DNA of 25,949 nt from the NCBI GenBank assembly GCA_007136565.1, contig SLGS01000067.1:1-25949 (forward strand). The letters are read 5' to 3'. The DNA comes from Clostridia bacterium (lineage in GTDB: Bacteria; Bacillota; Sulfobacillia; SLMV01). Under the pieces are notes generated by a model. That model did not search any database and had not been told where the DNA came from. It saw only the letters and a program-made list of their open reading frames with translations. This document shows, one piece after another, positions 9,401-15,290 of this stretch; positions within the stretch are counted from its first letter, which is position 1, and the number at the start of each line of letters is the position of its first letter. Position numbers and translations under genes: made by a program.

Positions 9401-9592
9401 CGTGACCTGGCTCTCCACCTCTGCTGGGCCGGCACCATCATAGGTTGCGACGACGACGGCCATGGGGAGATTGATGTCGGGAAACAGGTCGAGCTCCATG
9501 GAGAAGAGGGAAAAAGCCCCGAAGATGAACAACACTATGAGTATTACGCCGGTCAATACGGGCCGGCGGATGGAAAGGCTCGGTAGACTCAA
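6494..9592 (-). CDS. RND efflux pump, inner-membrane transporter (HAE1/SwrC-like)
   Basis: This proton-driven exporter expels drugs, detergents or lipopeptides with a periplasmic adaptor and an outer-membrane channel. At 1032 residues it has the full 12-helix, duplicated RND architecture. TM1 lies at about residues 11-30, the first porter domain begins with DLFPDINLP, and the TM4 relay motif GIGMMVDNAIVV has its key aspartate at 399 (the second position is Asn, as in SwrC-like pumps, rather than Asp-Asp as in AcrB). The second half has the matching GIIVNNAIVMVDYAN. The TTG start overlaps the adaptor stop as TTGA and has GGGGAGGGG eight bases upstream. It is intact and single-chain. The substrate is not predictable, though a hydrophobic-compound pump is more likely than a metal pump because the metal-RND signatures are absent. 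Confidence 0.95.
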   Translation of the reverse strand: MSLPSLSIRRPVLTGVILIVLFIFGAFSLFSMELDLFPDINLPMAVVVATYDGAGPAEVESQVTRTIEGSMATVGGVDTIRSTSSEGSSMVMVSFEWGTDLDSATFEMREALDMVRGRMPDGVGDPRVIKMDVGMLPVTTISIAGLGNLADMQAVAEDVIAPRLERLEGVASVDIAGGRERQLQVRLDPRGMERHGIDVETVGNILAASNLNLPGGTLEEGTSSYTVRTLGEFTSLEDIAGLMVPTADGGAVRLDEISRVLDTEERIQSITRLDGETSIALSVSKESGANTVMVSNRVRQAMEQLQDELPPGLRTAEVMDQGRFVVDSILNVLTNGAVGGALAVLVLFLFLRDWRSTLVTAMAIPFAGVVSFTFIYFAGLTMNLLSMGGLALGIGMMVDNAIVVLENIFRKMGEGMAPARAALEGTAEVGSAVTASTLTTLSVFLPIIFTEGLAAEIFSDLSLTVSAALAASLLVALLGVPLVASRLLREIPEAERRARREAGKRGLSARYRGFLEWSLDHRGWIVAILVLALAGGALAVPFIHTEFLPDMDDGQIMVDVDLPPGTALVETDRVIREMADVFVDLEEVMSILTYSGSTAGMGIGDSDSSTGQIQLTLVDQDQRRRSSAEIAEEVRTMAASVPGAEVTVTPGMIAGMADAVGGFGGPAVALEFRGDDLSVLRDLAGEMVDRISAIPGTHDVRTSFDDGTPELRLVVDRSRAANYGVTPAQIAATVRAASVGEVATRYRVEGSEMDVVMIFEEDTVADRAGLLRIPIRLPNGGVVPLMEVVELREEMGPTAIDRTDQARSVQVTARVFGRPASEVNAQVQESASDLNLPAGYTLDFEGEQALMDESFETLIWVAVLGFLLMYLIMAAQFESFAFPISVILTVPMSLVGIAAILAITGRTFDVAAFVGLIVVMGIIVNNAIVMVDYANQLRRGGMERRSAMVEAGTVRMRPVLMTALTTILAMVPLSLGLGEGAEMQVPLATTVMGGLTAGTLLTLIVLPVMYTIVDDLTGGLRVLDIDEGGDPR

Positions 9593-10743
9593 CGGTTGAG
9601 CCCCTCCCCGACCACGCGAACCCGGGATCCGTCTTCGAGGTAACTTTGTCCGGTGATCACCACGGGTTCGTCGACGTCCAGGCCGGAACGTATCTCGACC
9701 ACGTCGCCGTTGGAAAGGCCGATCTGCACGGAACGCTTCTGCACCGTTTCTCCGTCGACGACGAAGACCGAGGGGTCATCCTCCCTGTCCACCAGGGCGC
9801 CCACGGGTACGGTTATCACGTCCGAGGCCCTCTCCACTTCTACGAATACCTCAGCAGCCATGCCCATCCTCAGTTGGCCCGTGGGGTTATCCAGGAGCAA
9901 TTTCACCGGGTAACCCGCGCCGCCGGGATCCATCACGGCACCGATGTTGCCCACGGATGCCTCCAGTTCCAGGTCTGGATAGGCTCCCACCCCGATTCTG
10001 GCCGTCATGCCCTGGGAAACCTGGACCACCTGCCGCTCCGAAAGGAGGCCAACCACTTCCACATTCGATCGATCGGTTACGGTCACCAGGTGTGTTCCGG
10101 TACCCACCTGGTCCCCGGTGGAAACGGAAAGCACCGCCACCTCTCCGCCGAGGGGGGCGCGAACCACCGCATCACCCAGTTGAGCCCGCGCAGCATCCAG
10201 GGATGCCCTGGCCCCCGACACCGCCGCCGGAGCCGATCTCTCCGCCGCGCGACGAGCCATCTCGAGGTCGTCCGTCGCCGAATCCCAAGCCTGCCGGGAG
10301 ACAGCGCCCTCCCGATATAGGGGTTCGAGGCGATCGATTTCGCGGCGAGCGGACTCGTAAGCCCGTTGGGCGTCCTCGAGGCCGGCCAGGGCCGAGTCCA
10401 GCTGCGACTGGGCCTGGCGAACCTGTATGCGAAGATACTCGGAATCGATGGTCAAAAGGAGGTCGCCCGACTCGACCATATCGCCCTCGGAGACCGCGAC
10501 TTCTTCCACCTCGCCGGCCACCTCGGCGACGACGTCCGCGCGGGATCGCGGCTCGATGCGCGCAGAGAAAGATATGGACCGGGCAACGTCGCCGCGGGCC
10601 GCCGGTGCCGTGTGAACCGCCACCGCCTCGATCTCAGCCGTCGACGCCTCCTCGCCGGGGCCAAACATCCCGCAACCGCCGACCAAAAGCAGCACCGAGA
10701 TCAAGACTAGCGTGGTAATCGTGGGTCTTCCGAATAATTGCAA
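9589..10743 (-). CDS. RND periplasmic adaptor lipoprotein (membrane fusion protein, HlyD/AcrA family)
   Basis: This protein bridges the RND pump and the outer-membrane channel. An N-terminal signal ends in the lipobox LVGGC (Cys24). It is followed by the split lipoyl (biotinyl-lipoyl-like) domain (VVAEVAGEVEEVAVSEGD and later VRAPLGGEVAVLSVSTGD), an alpha-helical hairpin between them (about residues 105-190, heptad-rich), then beta-barrel and membrane-proximal domains (VPVGALVDRED, with VQIGLSNGDVVEI near the end). At 384 residues the length is normal. The start appears to be TTG with AAAGGCGG about eleven bases upstream; the hydrophobic segment begins soon after, so no shorter start works. 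It lies 20 nt after the TolC-like gene and overlaps the pump by 4 nt. Confidence 0.94.
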   Translation of the reverse strand: MQLFGRPTITTLVLISVLLLVGGCGMFGPGEEASTAEIEAVAVHTAPAARGDVARSISFSARIEPRSRADVVAEVAGEVEEVAVSEGDMVESGDLLLTIDSEYLRIQVRQAQSQLDSALAGLEDAQRAYESARREIDRLEPLYREGAVSRQAWDSATDDLEMARRAAERSAPAAVSGARASLDAARAQLGDAVVRAPLGGEVAVLSVSTGDQVGTGTHLVTVTDRSNVEVVGLLSERQVVQVSQGMTARIGVGAYPDLELEASVGNIGAVMDPGGAGYPVKLLLDNPTGQLRMGMAAEVFVEVERASDVITVPVGALVDREDDPSVFVVDGETVQKRSVQIGLSNGDVVEIRSGLDVDEPVVITGQSYLEDGSRVRVVGEGLNR

Positions 10744-10763
10744 AGTCGCGCGAACCGCCTTTC

Positions 10764-11999
10764 CTATCTCAAAGAATCGATATCTTCTTCTATCTCCAGC
10801 ATCCGCTCCTCGACGTGGGTTCCGACGCGGCCGAGGAAAGTATCGCGATCCGCTAGGGCCTTGAGAATCTCCACTGAAGCTGCCATCTCGGCCAATTCCG
10901 TACCGAGGAGTGACGTTTGGGCTTCGAGCACGTCGGTCACCGTGGTCATCCCGGCCTCGTATCTCAATCGCGCCACGTCCAGGCCCCGCCGAGCGGCGGT
11001 CTTTTGAACGAATAGCGAATCGGCCTGGTCCGAGGCCCGCGCTATGCGCGAATGCAGGGAAAGGACGCCCATTTCCAGGTTCACTTGGAGCTCGTGGATC
11101 TCGATCTCCTTGCGCTCCACCTCCAGCTCGCGTTCCCGATACGCCCGGCGGGCGCTGAAAGTGCCCTTAATGCGGCGATAGAGTTCCATTTCCTTCTCGG
11201 CGACCTCCAGCTGACCGACGAGGGCAGCCAATTCGGCGCTCGCCCCACGCGACTCGAGGACGTCCTCCCTGGTATCCATCTGCGGGACGATCTCCGAGGC
11301 ATCTTCGGTGAGGAGAACCGGGCGGGCATCCAGGGGAAGACCGAGCAACCTGTTCAGCGATGCCGCCGCCAGGGAAGCGTTCTCCTCAGCTTCGAACAGC
11401 TCCGAGGCCGCCCCGGCCAGGGCGGCTTCGACCTGCACCACGTCCAGCTCGGGAACCACGCCCGCCTCAAAGAGCGCCCGCACCTGGTTCAGTTGAGCCT
11501 CGACACGCTCTACCGCCGCCCGGCGAAGTTCCACTTCCTCTTGCGCGAGGATGGCGGAGAAATAGGCTTCGATGACGCCAGCGCGCACCGAGGCCATCCG
11601 CTGCTCATAGGCCGCAGCCGCCGTACGCCGGAGGGAGTCGAATTGTATGGGAAGGACCTCTTCAACCTGGGCCTTTTCCAGGTCGGTCGGGCCACCGATG
11701 GGCAAAGACATTTGCAGCGGAGGGGTTCCCTCGCCCAACAAGTCCTCCAAGGGAATAGTTATCGTGATGGATTGGCGTCCGGGAGGTCCCATGCGGTGTT
11801 GGTGCTCCAATTCCGCGGCCTGCAATAAGGTTTCCAGTAATTCTATACGGGCCTTTTTGGCATCGGCCCCCTCCACGTACGCCCTTTGGATGGCGGATTC
11901 CAAGGTTATGGATGGAACCTCCGAGGCCCCCACCCCGGGAGACAACAGGAGTGCGGGTATGATCAAGAGACAGATGGCGACGGCGAGGCGACGTAGCAT
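10764..11999 (-). CDS. TolC-family outer-membrane efflux protein
   Basis: This is the predicted outer-membrane channel of the tripartite pump. The sequence has a signal peptide (residues 1 to about 25, with SPGVGASE as the likely cleavage region). Two long heptad-rich helical stretches follow: one ending FEAGVVPELDVVQVEAAL, the other ending YEAGMTTVTDVLEAQTSL. These paired motifs are the internal repeat that defines TolC/OEP proteins. The frame continues upstream 27 residues, but the ATG at 11999 has GGGGGAG five to six bases ahead and starts a proper signal peptide. At 411 residues it is of usual size. Its presence implies an outer membrane. It is first in the operon with a strong promoter and a probable operator. 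The family call is strong. Confidence 0.9.
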   Translation of the reverse strand: MLRRLAVAICLLIIPALLLSPGVGASEVPSITLESAIQRAYVEGADAKKARIELLETLLQAAELEHQHRMGPPGRQSITITIPLEDLLGEGTPPLQMSLPIGGPTDLEKAQVEEVLPIQFDSLRRTAAAAYEQRMASVRAGVIEAYFSAILAQEEVELRRAAVERVEAQLNQVRALFEAGVVPELDVVQVEAALAGAASELFEAEENASLAAASLNRLLGLPLDARPVLLTEDASEIVPQMDTREDVLESRGASAELAALVGQLEVAEKEMELYRRIKGTFSARRAYRERELEVERKEIEIHELQVNLEMGVLSLHSRIARASDQADSLFVQKTAARRGLDVARLRYEAGMTTVTDVLEAQTSLLGTELAEMAASVEILKALADRDTFLGRVGTHVEERMLEIEEDIDSLR

Positions 12000-12027
12000 G
12001 CGGGCTCCCCCTTCTAGGAAAGAAACC

Positions 12028-12042
12028 GACCGACCAGTCAGT
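12028..12042 (-). promoter_or_regulatory. Probable TetR operator of the efflux operon
   Basis: On the plus strand this reads GACCGACCAGTCAGT, an imperfect palindrome (10 of 14 positions symmetric) of the GACYGACC/GGTCRGTC type common among AcrR-like repressors. It lies just downstream of the expected transcription start (about 12045) and upstream of the tolC ribosome site, so a bound repressor would block transcription. The regulator encoded at 5895-6497 is the obvious candidate ligand. Confidence 0.6.
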
Positions 12043-12051
12043 TTTGATAAG

Positions 12052-12080
12052 ACTGTATCAGGGCCCCGATGTGGTGTCAA
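12052..12080 (-). promoter_or_regulatory. Sigma-70-type promoter of the efflux operon
   Basis: The minus strand shows a perfect -35 TTGACA (12080-12075), a 17-nt spacer and a -10 TACAGT (12057-12052, 4 of 6 consensus bases). It stands 53 nt upstream of the tolC-like start codon and directly after the terminator of the preceding gene. Confidence 0.75.
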
Positions 12081-12082
12081 CG

Positions 12083-12120
12083 AAAAGGAGCGGATATCCC
12101 GTCCATGGGATACCCGCTCC
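12083..12120 (-). terminator. Intrinsic terminator of the Spy-like gene
   Basis: The stem GGAGCGG.UAUCCC / GGGAUA.CCGCUCC has a six-base loop. On the minus-strand RNA the one non-Watson-Crick position becomes a G-U pair, giving 14 continuous pairs, followed by UUUU. On the plus strand that position is an A-C mismatch and no T-run follows, so the element is directional and belongs to the Spy-like gene ending at 12165. Confidence 0.85.
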
Positions 12121-12164
12121 GTGTCTTCGAAATTACCCTACCCTACTTCACGACGGGCGAGGGA

Positions 12165-12605
12165 TCAGCGCCCCCATCTCATGTTACCCATGCCCCCGCC
12201 ACAGCCCGAGCGAGTGCGCAGCATCCTGGCCTCGGCCTTACGCTGCAGCACGGGATCGCCGCAGTTCGATCCCAAGGACTCCAGTTGCTCCTCGGTGAGG
12301 ATGCCTTCCATCTCGACTCGCAATTGCTCGCGAAGACCGAAGAACTCGGCCCTCAGGGCCTCGAGCTCCTCACGCTCACCCTGGCGAGCCAGTTCCCGGC
12401 TCTTTTCCCGCAGTTCCTCTTGCAGTCCTCGATATTCGTCGTAAAGAGCCTCCATCTCGCCCCTTTGGGCGTCGGTGAGGTCGGTTATCGATGGGCATAT
12501 CTCTCCATCCTTGCCGCCCCCGAATCCCATGGCGTATGCGGCGCCGGCCACGGACACCACCAAGAAGACGGTCAGGGCCGCCACCAATGCTATTCTCTTC
12601 ATCAT
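12165..12605 (-). CDS. Spy/CpxP-like LTXXQ periplasmic protein
   Basis: This is a small exported protein of 146 residues. A signal peptide is followed by AYA at residues 23-25, the likely cleavage site. The mature part is almost entirely charged alpha-helix with two LTXXQ motifs, LTDAQ at 43-47 and LTEEQ at 103-107, the defining pattern of the Spy/CpxP/ZraP family of periplasmic chaperones and stress sensors. Three cysteines (37, 115, 135) and a glycine-rich, methionine-containing tail (GCGGGMGNMRW) could bind metal or form disulfides, but this is speculation. The ribosome site GGGAGG lies six bases before the ATG. It follows an OmpR-type regulator gene by 99 nt and is preceded by four 11-bp repeats that probably bind that regulator. 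CpxP is a CpxR target in enterobacteria, which fits. Confidence 0.8.
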   Translation of the reverse strand: MMKRIALVAALTVFLVVSVAGAAYAMGFGGGKDGEICPSITDLTDAQRGEMEALYDEYRGLQEELREKSRELARQGEREELEALRAEFFGLREQLRVEMEGILTEEQLESLGSNCGDPVLQRKAEARMLRTRSGCGGGMGNMRWGR

Positions 12606-12661
12606 TCGACACCTCCCATTTCGCGTAGTCCGCGTTTACATACGAAGCGTAGCCCATAATT

Positions 12662-12705
12662 GTGGCAAATCTGTGAAGAAACTGGTAAAGATATGTGAAG
12701 CCACT
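12662..12705 (-). promoter_or_regulatory. Four tandem 11-bp direct repeats upstream of the Spy-like gene
   Basis: On the plus strand, units begin at 12662, 12673, 12684 and 12695 with cores GTGGCA, GTGAAG, GGTAAA and GTGAAG, exactly 11 bp apart (about one helical turn). The second and fourth cores are identical. OmpR/PhoB-type regulators bind such direct repeats as head-to-tail dimers. The same core recurs upstream of the response regulator gene. The last unit overlaps the regulator stop codon. Confidence 0.65.
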
Positions 12706-13391
12706 CAGCGCTCGATGGCGAAACGGTAGCCTATACCCCACACCGTATCGATGGACCACGCGTCCCCCGGCGCCCGCCCGAGTTTCTTCCTGATTCGCTT
12801 GATGTGCGTATCCACGGTCCTGGTGTCGACGAGGTAATCGTAACCCCAGACTCTCTCGAGGATGAGCTCCCGCGGCAATACGCGGTTGGGATTGGAGGCC
12901 AAGAACCAAAGGACCTCGATTTCCCGGGGTGTCATCTCTATCTCGACCGCGCTGGCATTGACGGAGTACCCGCCTCGGTCTATCTCCAGCCCCGGGAGGG
13001 AAATCTTCTCGGGGGCGTCGGGGCCTCCCGACGAACGCCTGAGGATCGCCCGAACCCGGGCCACCAGTTCCTCCGGGTTGAAGGGCTTGGTCACGTAGTC
13101 GTCTGCCCCGAGTCTTAGACCCTGTATCCGGTCTCGATCGCCGTCGCGTCCGCTGAGGAACATGATCGGGGTCTTGCGGTCGGCCGCTATCCGGCGACAC
13201 ACATCCCAACCATCTCCGCCGGGCATCACCACATCCAAGATCACAAGATCCGGTTGCTCATCCGCCCAAAGTCGGAGGGCGCTCCCTCCATCCCCCGCGG
13301 TCAAGACCTCGTAATCCGCCCTCTCCAGATATATGCGGACCAGCTCGACGACGTTGGGATCATCGTCCACGACCAGGATACGCCCGGGCAA
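12705..13391 (-). CDS. Orphan OmpR/PhoB-family response regulator
   Basis: This is a two-component DNA-binding regulator of 228 residues. The receiver domain has VVDDDPN with the acidic pair, the phospho-accepting Asp53 in VILDVVMP, and Lys102 in YVTKPF. The winged-helix domain contains MTPREIEVLWFLASNPNRV, the recognition region RTVDTHIKRIRKKLG, and ends WGIGYRF. I chose a TTG at 13391 because AAGGAGG lies eight bases upstream and translation then begins MPGRILVVDD, typical of the family. The GTG at 13400 sits directly on the Shine-Dalgarno and would be unusable. No sensor kinase adjoins it: upstream is the dppC-like gene, downstream the Spy-like gene. Shared 11-bp repeats suggest it regulates itself and the Spy-like protein. 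Confidence 0.93.
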   Translation of the reverse strand: MPGRILVVDDDPNVVELVRIYLERADYEVLTAGDGGSALRLWADEQPDLVILDVVMPGGDGWDVCRRIAADRKTPIMFLSGRDGDRDRIQGLRLGADDYVTKPFNPEELVARVRAILRRSSGGPDAPEKISLPGLEIDRGGYSVNASAVEIEMTPREIEVLWFLASNPNRVLPRELILERVWGYDYLVDTRTVDTHIKRIRKKLGRAPGDAWSIDTVWGIGYRFAIER

Positions 13392-13431
13392 GGGAGACAC
13401 CTCCTTATGGCAATGAGCTTAACTCTATATT

Positions 13432-13453
13432 GTGAAGATTCTGTGAAGGATCA
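13432..13453 (-). promoter_or_regulatory. 11-bp direct repeats upstream of the orphan regulator
   Basis: Two GTGAAG cores on the plus strand begin at 13432 and 13443, exactly 11 bp apart. A weaker third unit (GTAACG at 13454) lies inside the end of the dppC-like gene. The cores match those upstream of the Spy-like gene. They lie about 40 nt before the regulator start, next to a -10-like TATAGA (13429-13424 on the minus strand). Autoregulation is the simplest reading. Confidence 0.6.
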
Positions 13454-14290
13454 GTAACGGGTCCTGGGATCGAGGAAATCCCGCAACCCGTCGCCCAGGA
13501 GGTTAAACCCCAGCACCGCCAGGGTTATGGCGAGCCCGGGGATCCAGGTCAGGTGGGGAGAGACGCGCATGAGGCCGCGACCGTCCGCCAACATGCTCCC
13601 CCAACTGGGAGTTGGAGGAGACACGCCGAGGCCCAGGAAACTGAGGGCAGCCTCGGATAAGACCGCCGAAGCCAGGGCGAAAGATCCCATGACCACCATC
13701 GGCCCCGCGAGATGGGGGAGCAGGTGTCGTACGATGAGCCGGAGATCGCCCGCCCCGGCGGCCCTCGCCGCCGCCACGAATTCTCGCTCCTTGAGGGCCA
13801 ATACCTCTCCCCGCACCAGGCGAGCGAAGTCGGTCCACCCGACGGCGCCCAGGGCCAACACCACGCTCGAAAGCCCGGGCCCCATGAAGGCCACCAAGGC
13901 GACGGCCAACAGGATGGCGGGAAAGGAGAGGAAGACCTCGACGACCACCATGAGACCCCGGTCCACCCATCCACCCCAGTAGCCGGCGATGGCCCCGACC
14001 GCGAACCCCACGAACGCGGCCAGAATCGTGGCTCCCAGGCCCACGAGAAGCGACACTCGCGCGCCGTAGAGTAGCCTGGTCACGAGATCGCGGCCCACCG
14101 AATCCGTACCCAGGGGATGGCCCTCCGTCCCCGGGGTCTCCCGCACTCCGTCGAAGAAATCGTTCGGGGAATGCGGGGAAAGGATCGGCGCACCCACGGC
14201 GCCCACGAGCAATGCGATCAATAGGATCAATCCCAACGCCGCCCGCCGATCATTCCTCAGGTGCCCGACCCAGGTCTTGATCCTATCCAT
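13451..14290 (-). CDS. DppC/OppC-type ABC transporter permease
   Basis: This is the second membrane subunit of a dipeptide/oligopeptide/nickel-class importer. It has the conserved N-terminal region (NDRRAALGLILLIALL, then HPLGTDSVGRD) and about six helices. The EAA loop reads REFVAAARAAGAGDLRLI, and the end is LGDGLRDFLDPRTRY, a near-universal DppC tail. I chose the ATG at 14290, which overlaps the dppB stop by 8 nt and has GAGGA six bases upstream. An ATG at 14317 would add nine residues without a ribosome site. It is the last gene of the creatininase-binding protein-permease operon. No ATPase gene follows, so the complex must borrow DppD/DppF subunits encoded elsewhere. Confidence 0.93.
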   Translation of the reverse strand: MDRIKTWVGHLRNDRRAALGLILLIALLVGAVGAPILSPHSPNDFFDGVRETPGTEGHPLGTDSVGRDLVTRLLYGARVSLLVGLGATILAAFVGFAVGAIAGYWGGWVDRGLMVVVEVFLSFPAILLAVALVAFMGPGLSSVVLALGAVGWTDFARLVRGEVLALKEREFVAAARAAGAGDLRLIVRHLLPHLAGPMVVMGSFALASAVLSEAALSFLGLGVSPPTPSWGSMLADGRGLMRVSPHLTWIPGLAITLAVLGFNLLGDGLRDFLDPRTRY

Positions 14291-15269
14291 AGCGTATCCT
14301 CGGATCCAAGGCAGCATACATCAAGTCCACCGCCGCGTTAACCAGGACGAATCCGAAAGCCACCATGAGCGCGGCGCCCCCGATCACGGCGTAATCGCGG
14401 CGTCCCACGGCCAACACGGCCAATCTTCCGATCCCGGGCCAGGCGAACACCGTCTCGAGGATCACCGCACCTCCGAACAACCGCCCCAAGAAGAGCCCCG
14501 AGACGGTCACCACCGGGATGAGTGCGTTCTTGAGGGCGTGCCTGTATATCACCGATCTCTCGGGTAAACCCCGGGACCGGGCGCCCAGGATGTAATCCTC
14601 TCCCAACACGTCCAACATGCCCGATCGCGTCATCCTGGCGATCAATCCCACCGCCGGGGCGGCCAGGGCTATGGAGGGTAGGACCAGGTGGGAAAGGCTG
14701 CGCAGTAAGGGCCGGATACCACCCCCGGAGAAGATGGCCCAAGCCGCTTCGGCCAGGGGACCTCCCCGGGCGGACGCCGGGAACCATCCCAGGTTCAGCG
14801 AGAAGATGAGTATGAGGAGCAGGCCCAACCAGAATGCCGGTACGGACATCCCACCCACCGATACCAGGACCGCCAGGTAATCGTAGGGGCCTCCGCGGCG
14901 AACAGCGGATATCACTCCCAGGGGCACACCCAATCCCAGGGACAGTACGAATGCGACCCCGGCCAATTCCAAGGTCGCGGGGAGCCGATCCAGGATCAGG
15001 TCCACCACGGGTCTTTGGTGCCTCAGCGACACCCCCAGGTCTCCCCGGACCAATCTCCCGAGATAGTCCGCGTACTGCACCGGCAGGGGGCGGTCCAGGC
15101 CCAGGCGTTGGGCCGCCCGGGCCAGCTCCTCGGGATGGGCGCGCTCGAGGCCCGTCGCTATGAGCACCGGATCGCCGGGGATGACCCGGGCCATGACGAA
15201 CACCAGCAGGGAGACACCGATGAGGACCGGTAGTGCCATCAAACCCCGGCGCAGGGCAAAGGATGTCAC
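14283..15269 (-). CDS. DppB/OppB-type ABC transporter permease
   Basis: This is the first membrane subunit of the same importer. A typical N-terminal helix (RRGLMALPVLIGVSLLVFVM) leads to RVIPGDPV, then the LGLDRPLPVQYADYLGRLV stretch, with RGDLGVSL just after it. These are the DppB signatures. The coupling loop is DYILGARSRGLPERSVIYRH, and the C-terminus ends MYAALDPRIRYG. The start is GTG with GGAGGGG about ten bases upstream. At 328 residues the length is normal. It follows the binding-protein gene by 21 nt and overlaps dppC. The substrate is not encoded in the permease; the neighbouring amidohydrolases suggest a peptide or amide. Confidence 0.94.
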   Translation of the reverse strand: MTSFALRRGLMALPVLIGVSLLVFVMARVIPGDPVLIATGLERAHPEELARAAQRLGLDRPLPVQYADYLGRLVRGDLGVSLRHQRPVVDLILDRLPATLELAGVAFVLSLGLGVPLGVISAVRRGGPYDYLAVLVSVGGMSVPAFWLGLLLILIFSLNLGWFPASARGGPLAEAAWAIFSGGGIRPLLRSLSHLVLPSIALAAPAVGLIARMTRSGMLDVLGEDYILGARSRGLPERSVIYRHALKNALIPVVTVSGLFLGRLFGGAVILETVFAWPGIGRLAVLAVGRRDYAVIGGAALMVAFGFVLVNAAVDLMYAALDPRIRYG

Positions 15270-15290
15270 GGGTCCATCACCCCTCCCGGT

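Noticed and set aside
8244..9443. A 399-residue plus-strand open frame within the RND pump
   Set aside because: It is a shadow of the pump gene, rich in Ser, Thr, Pro and Arg with no recognisable motif.
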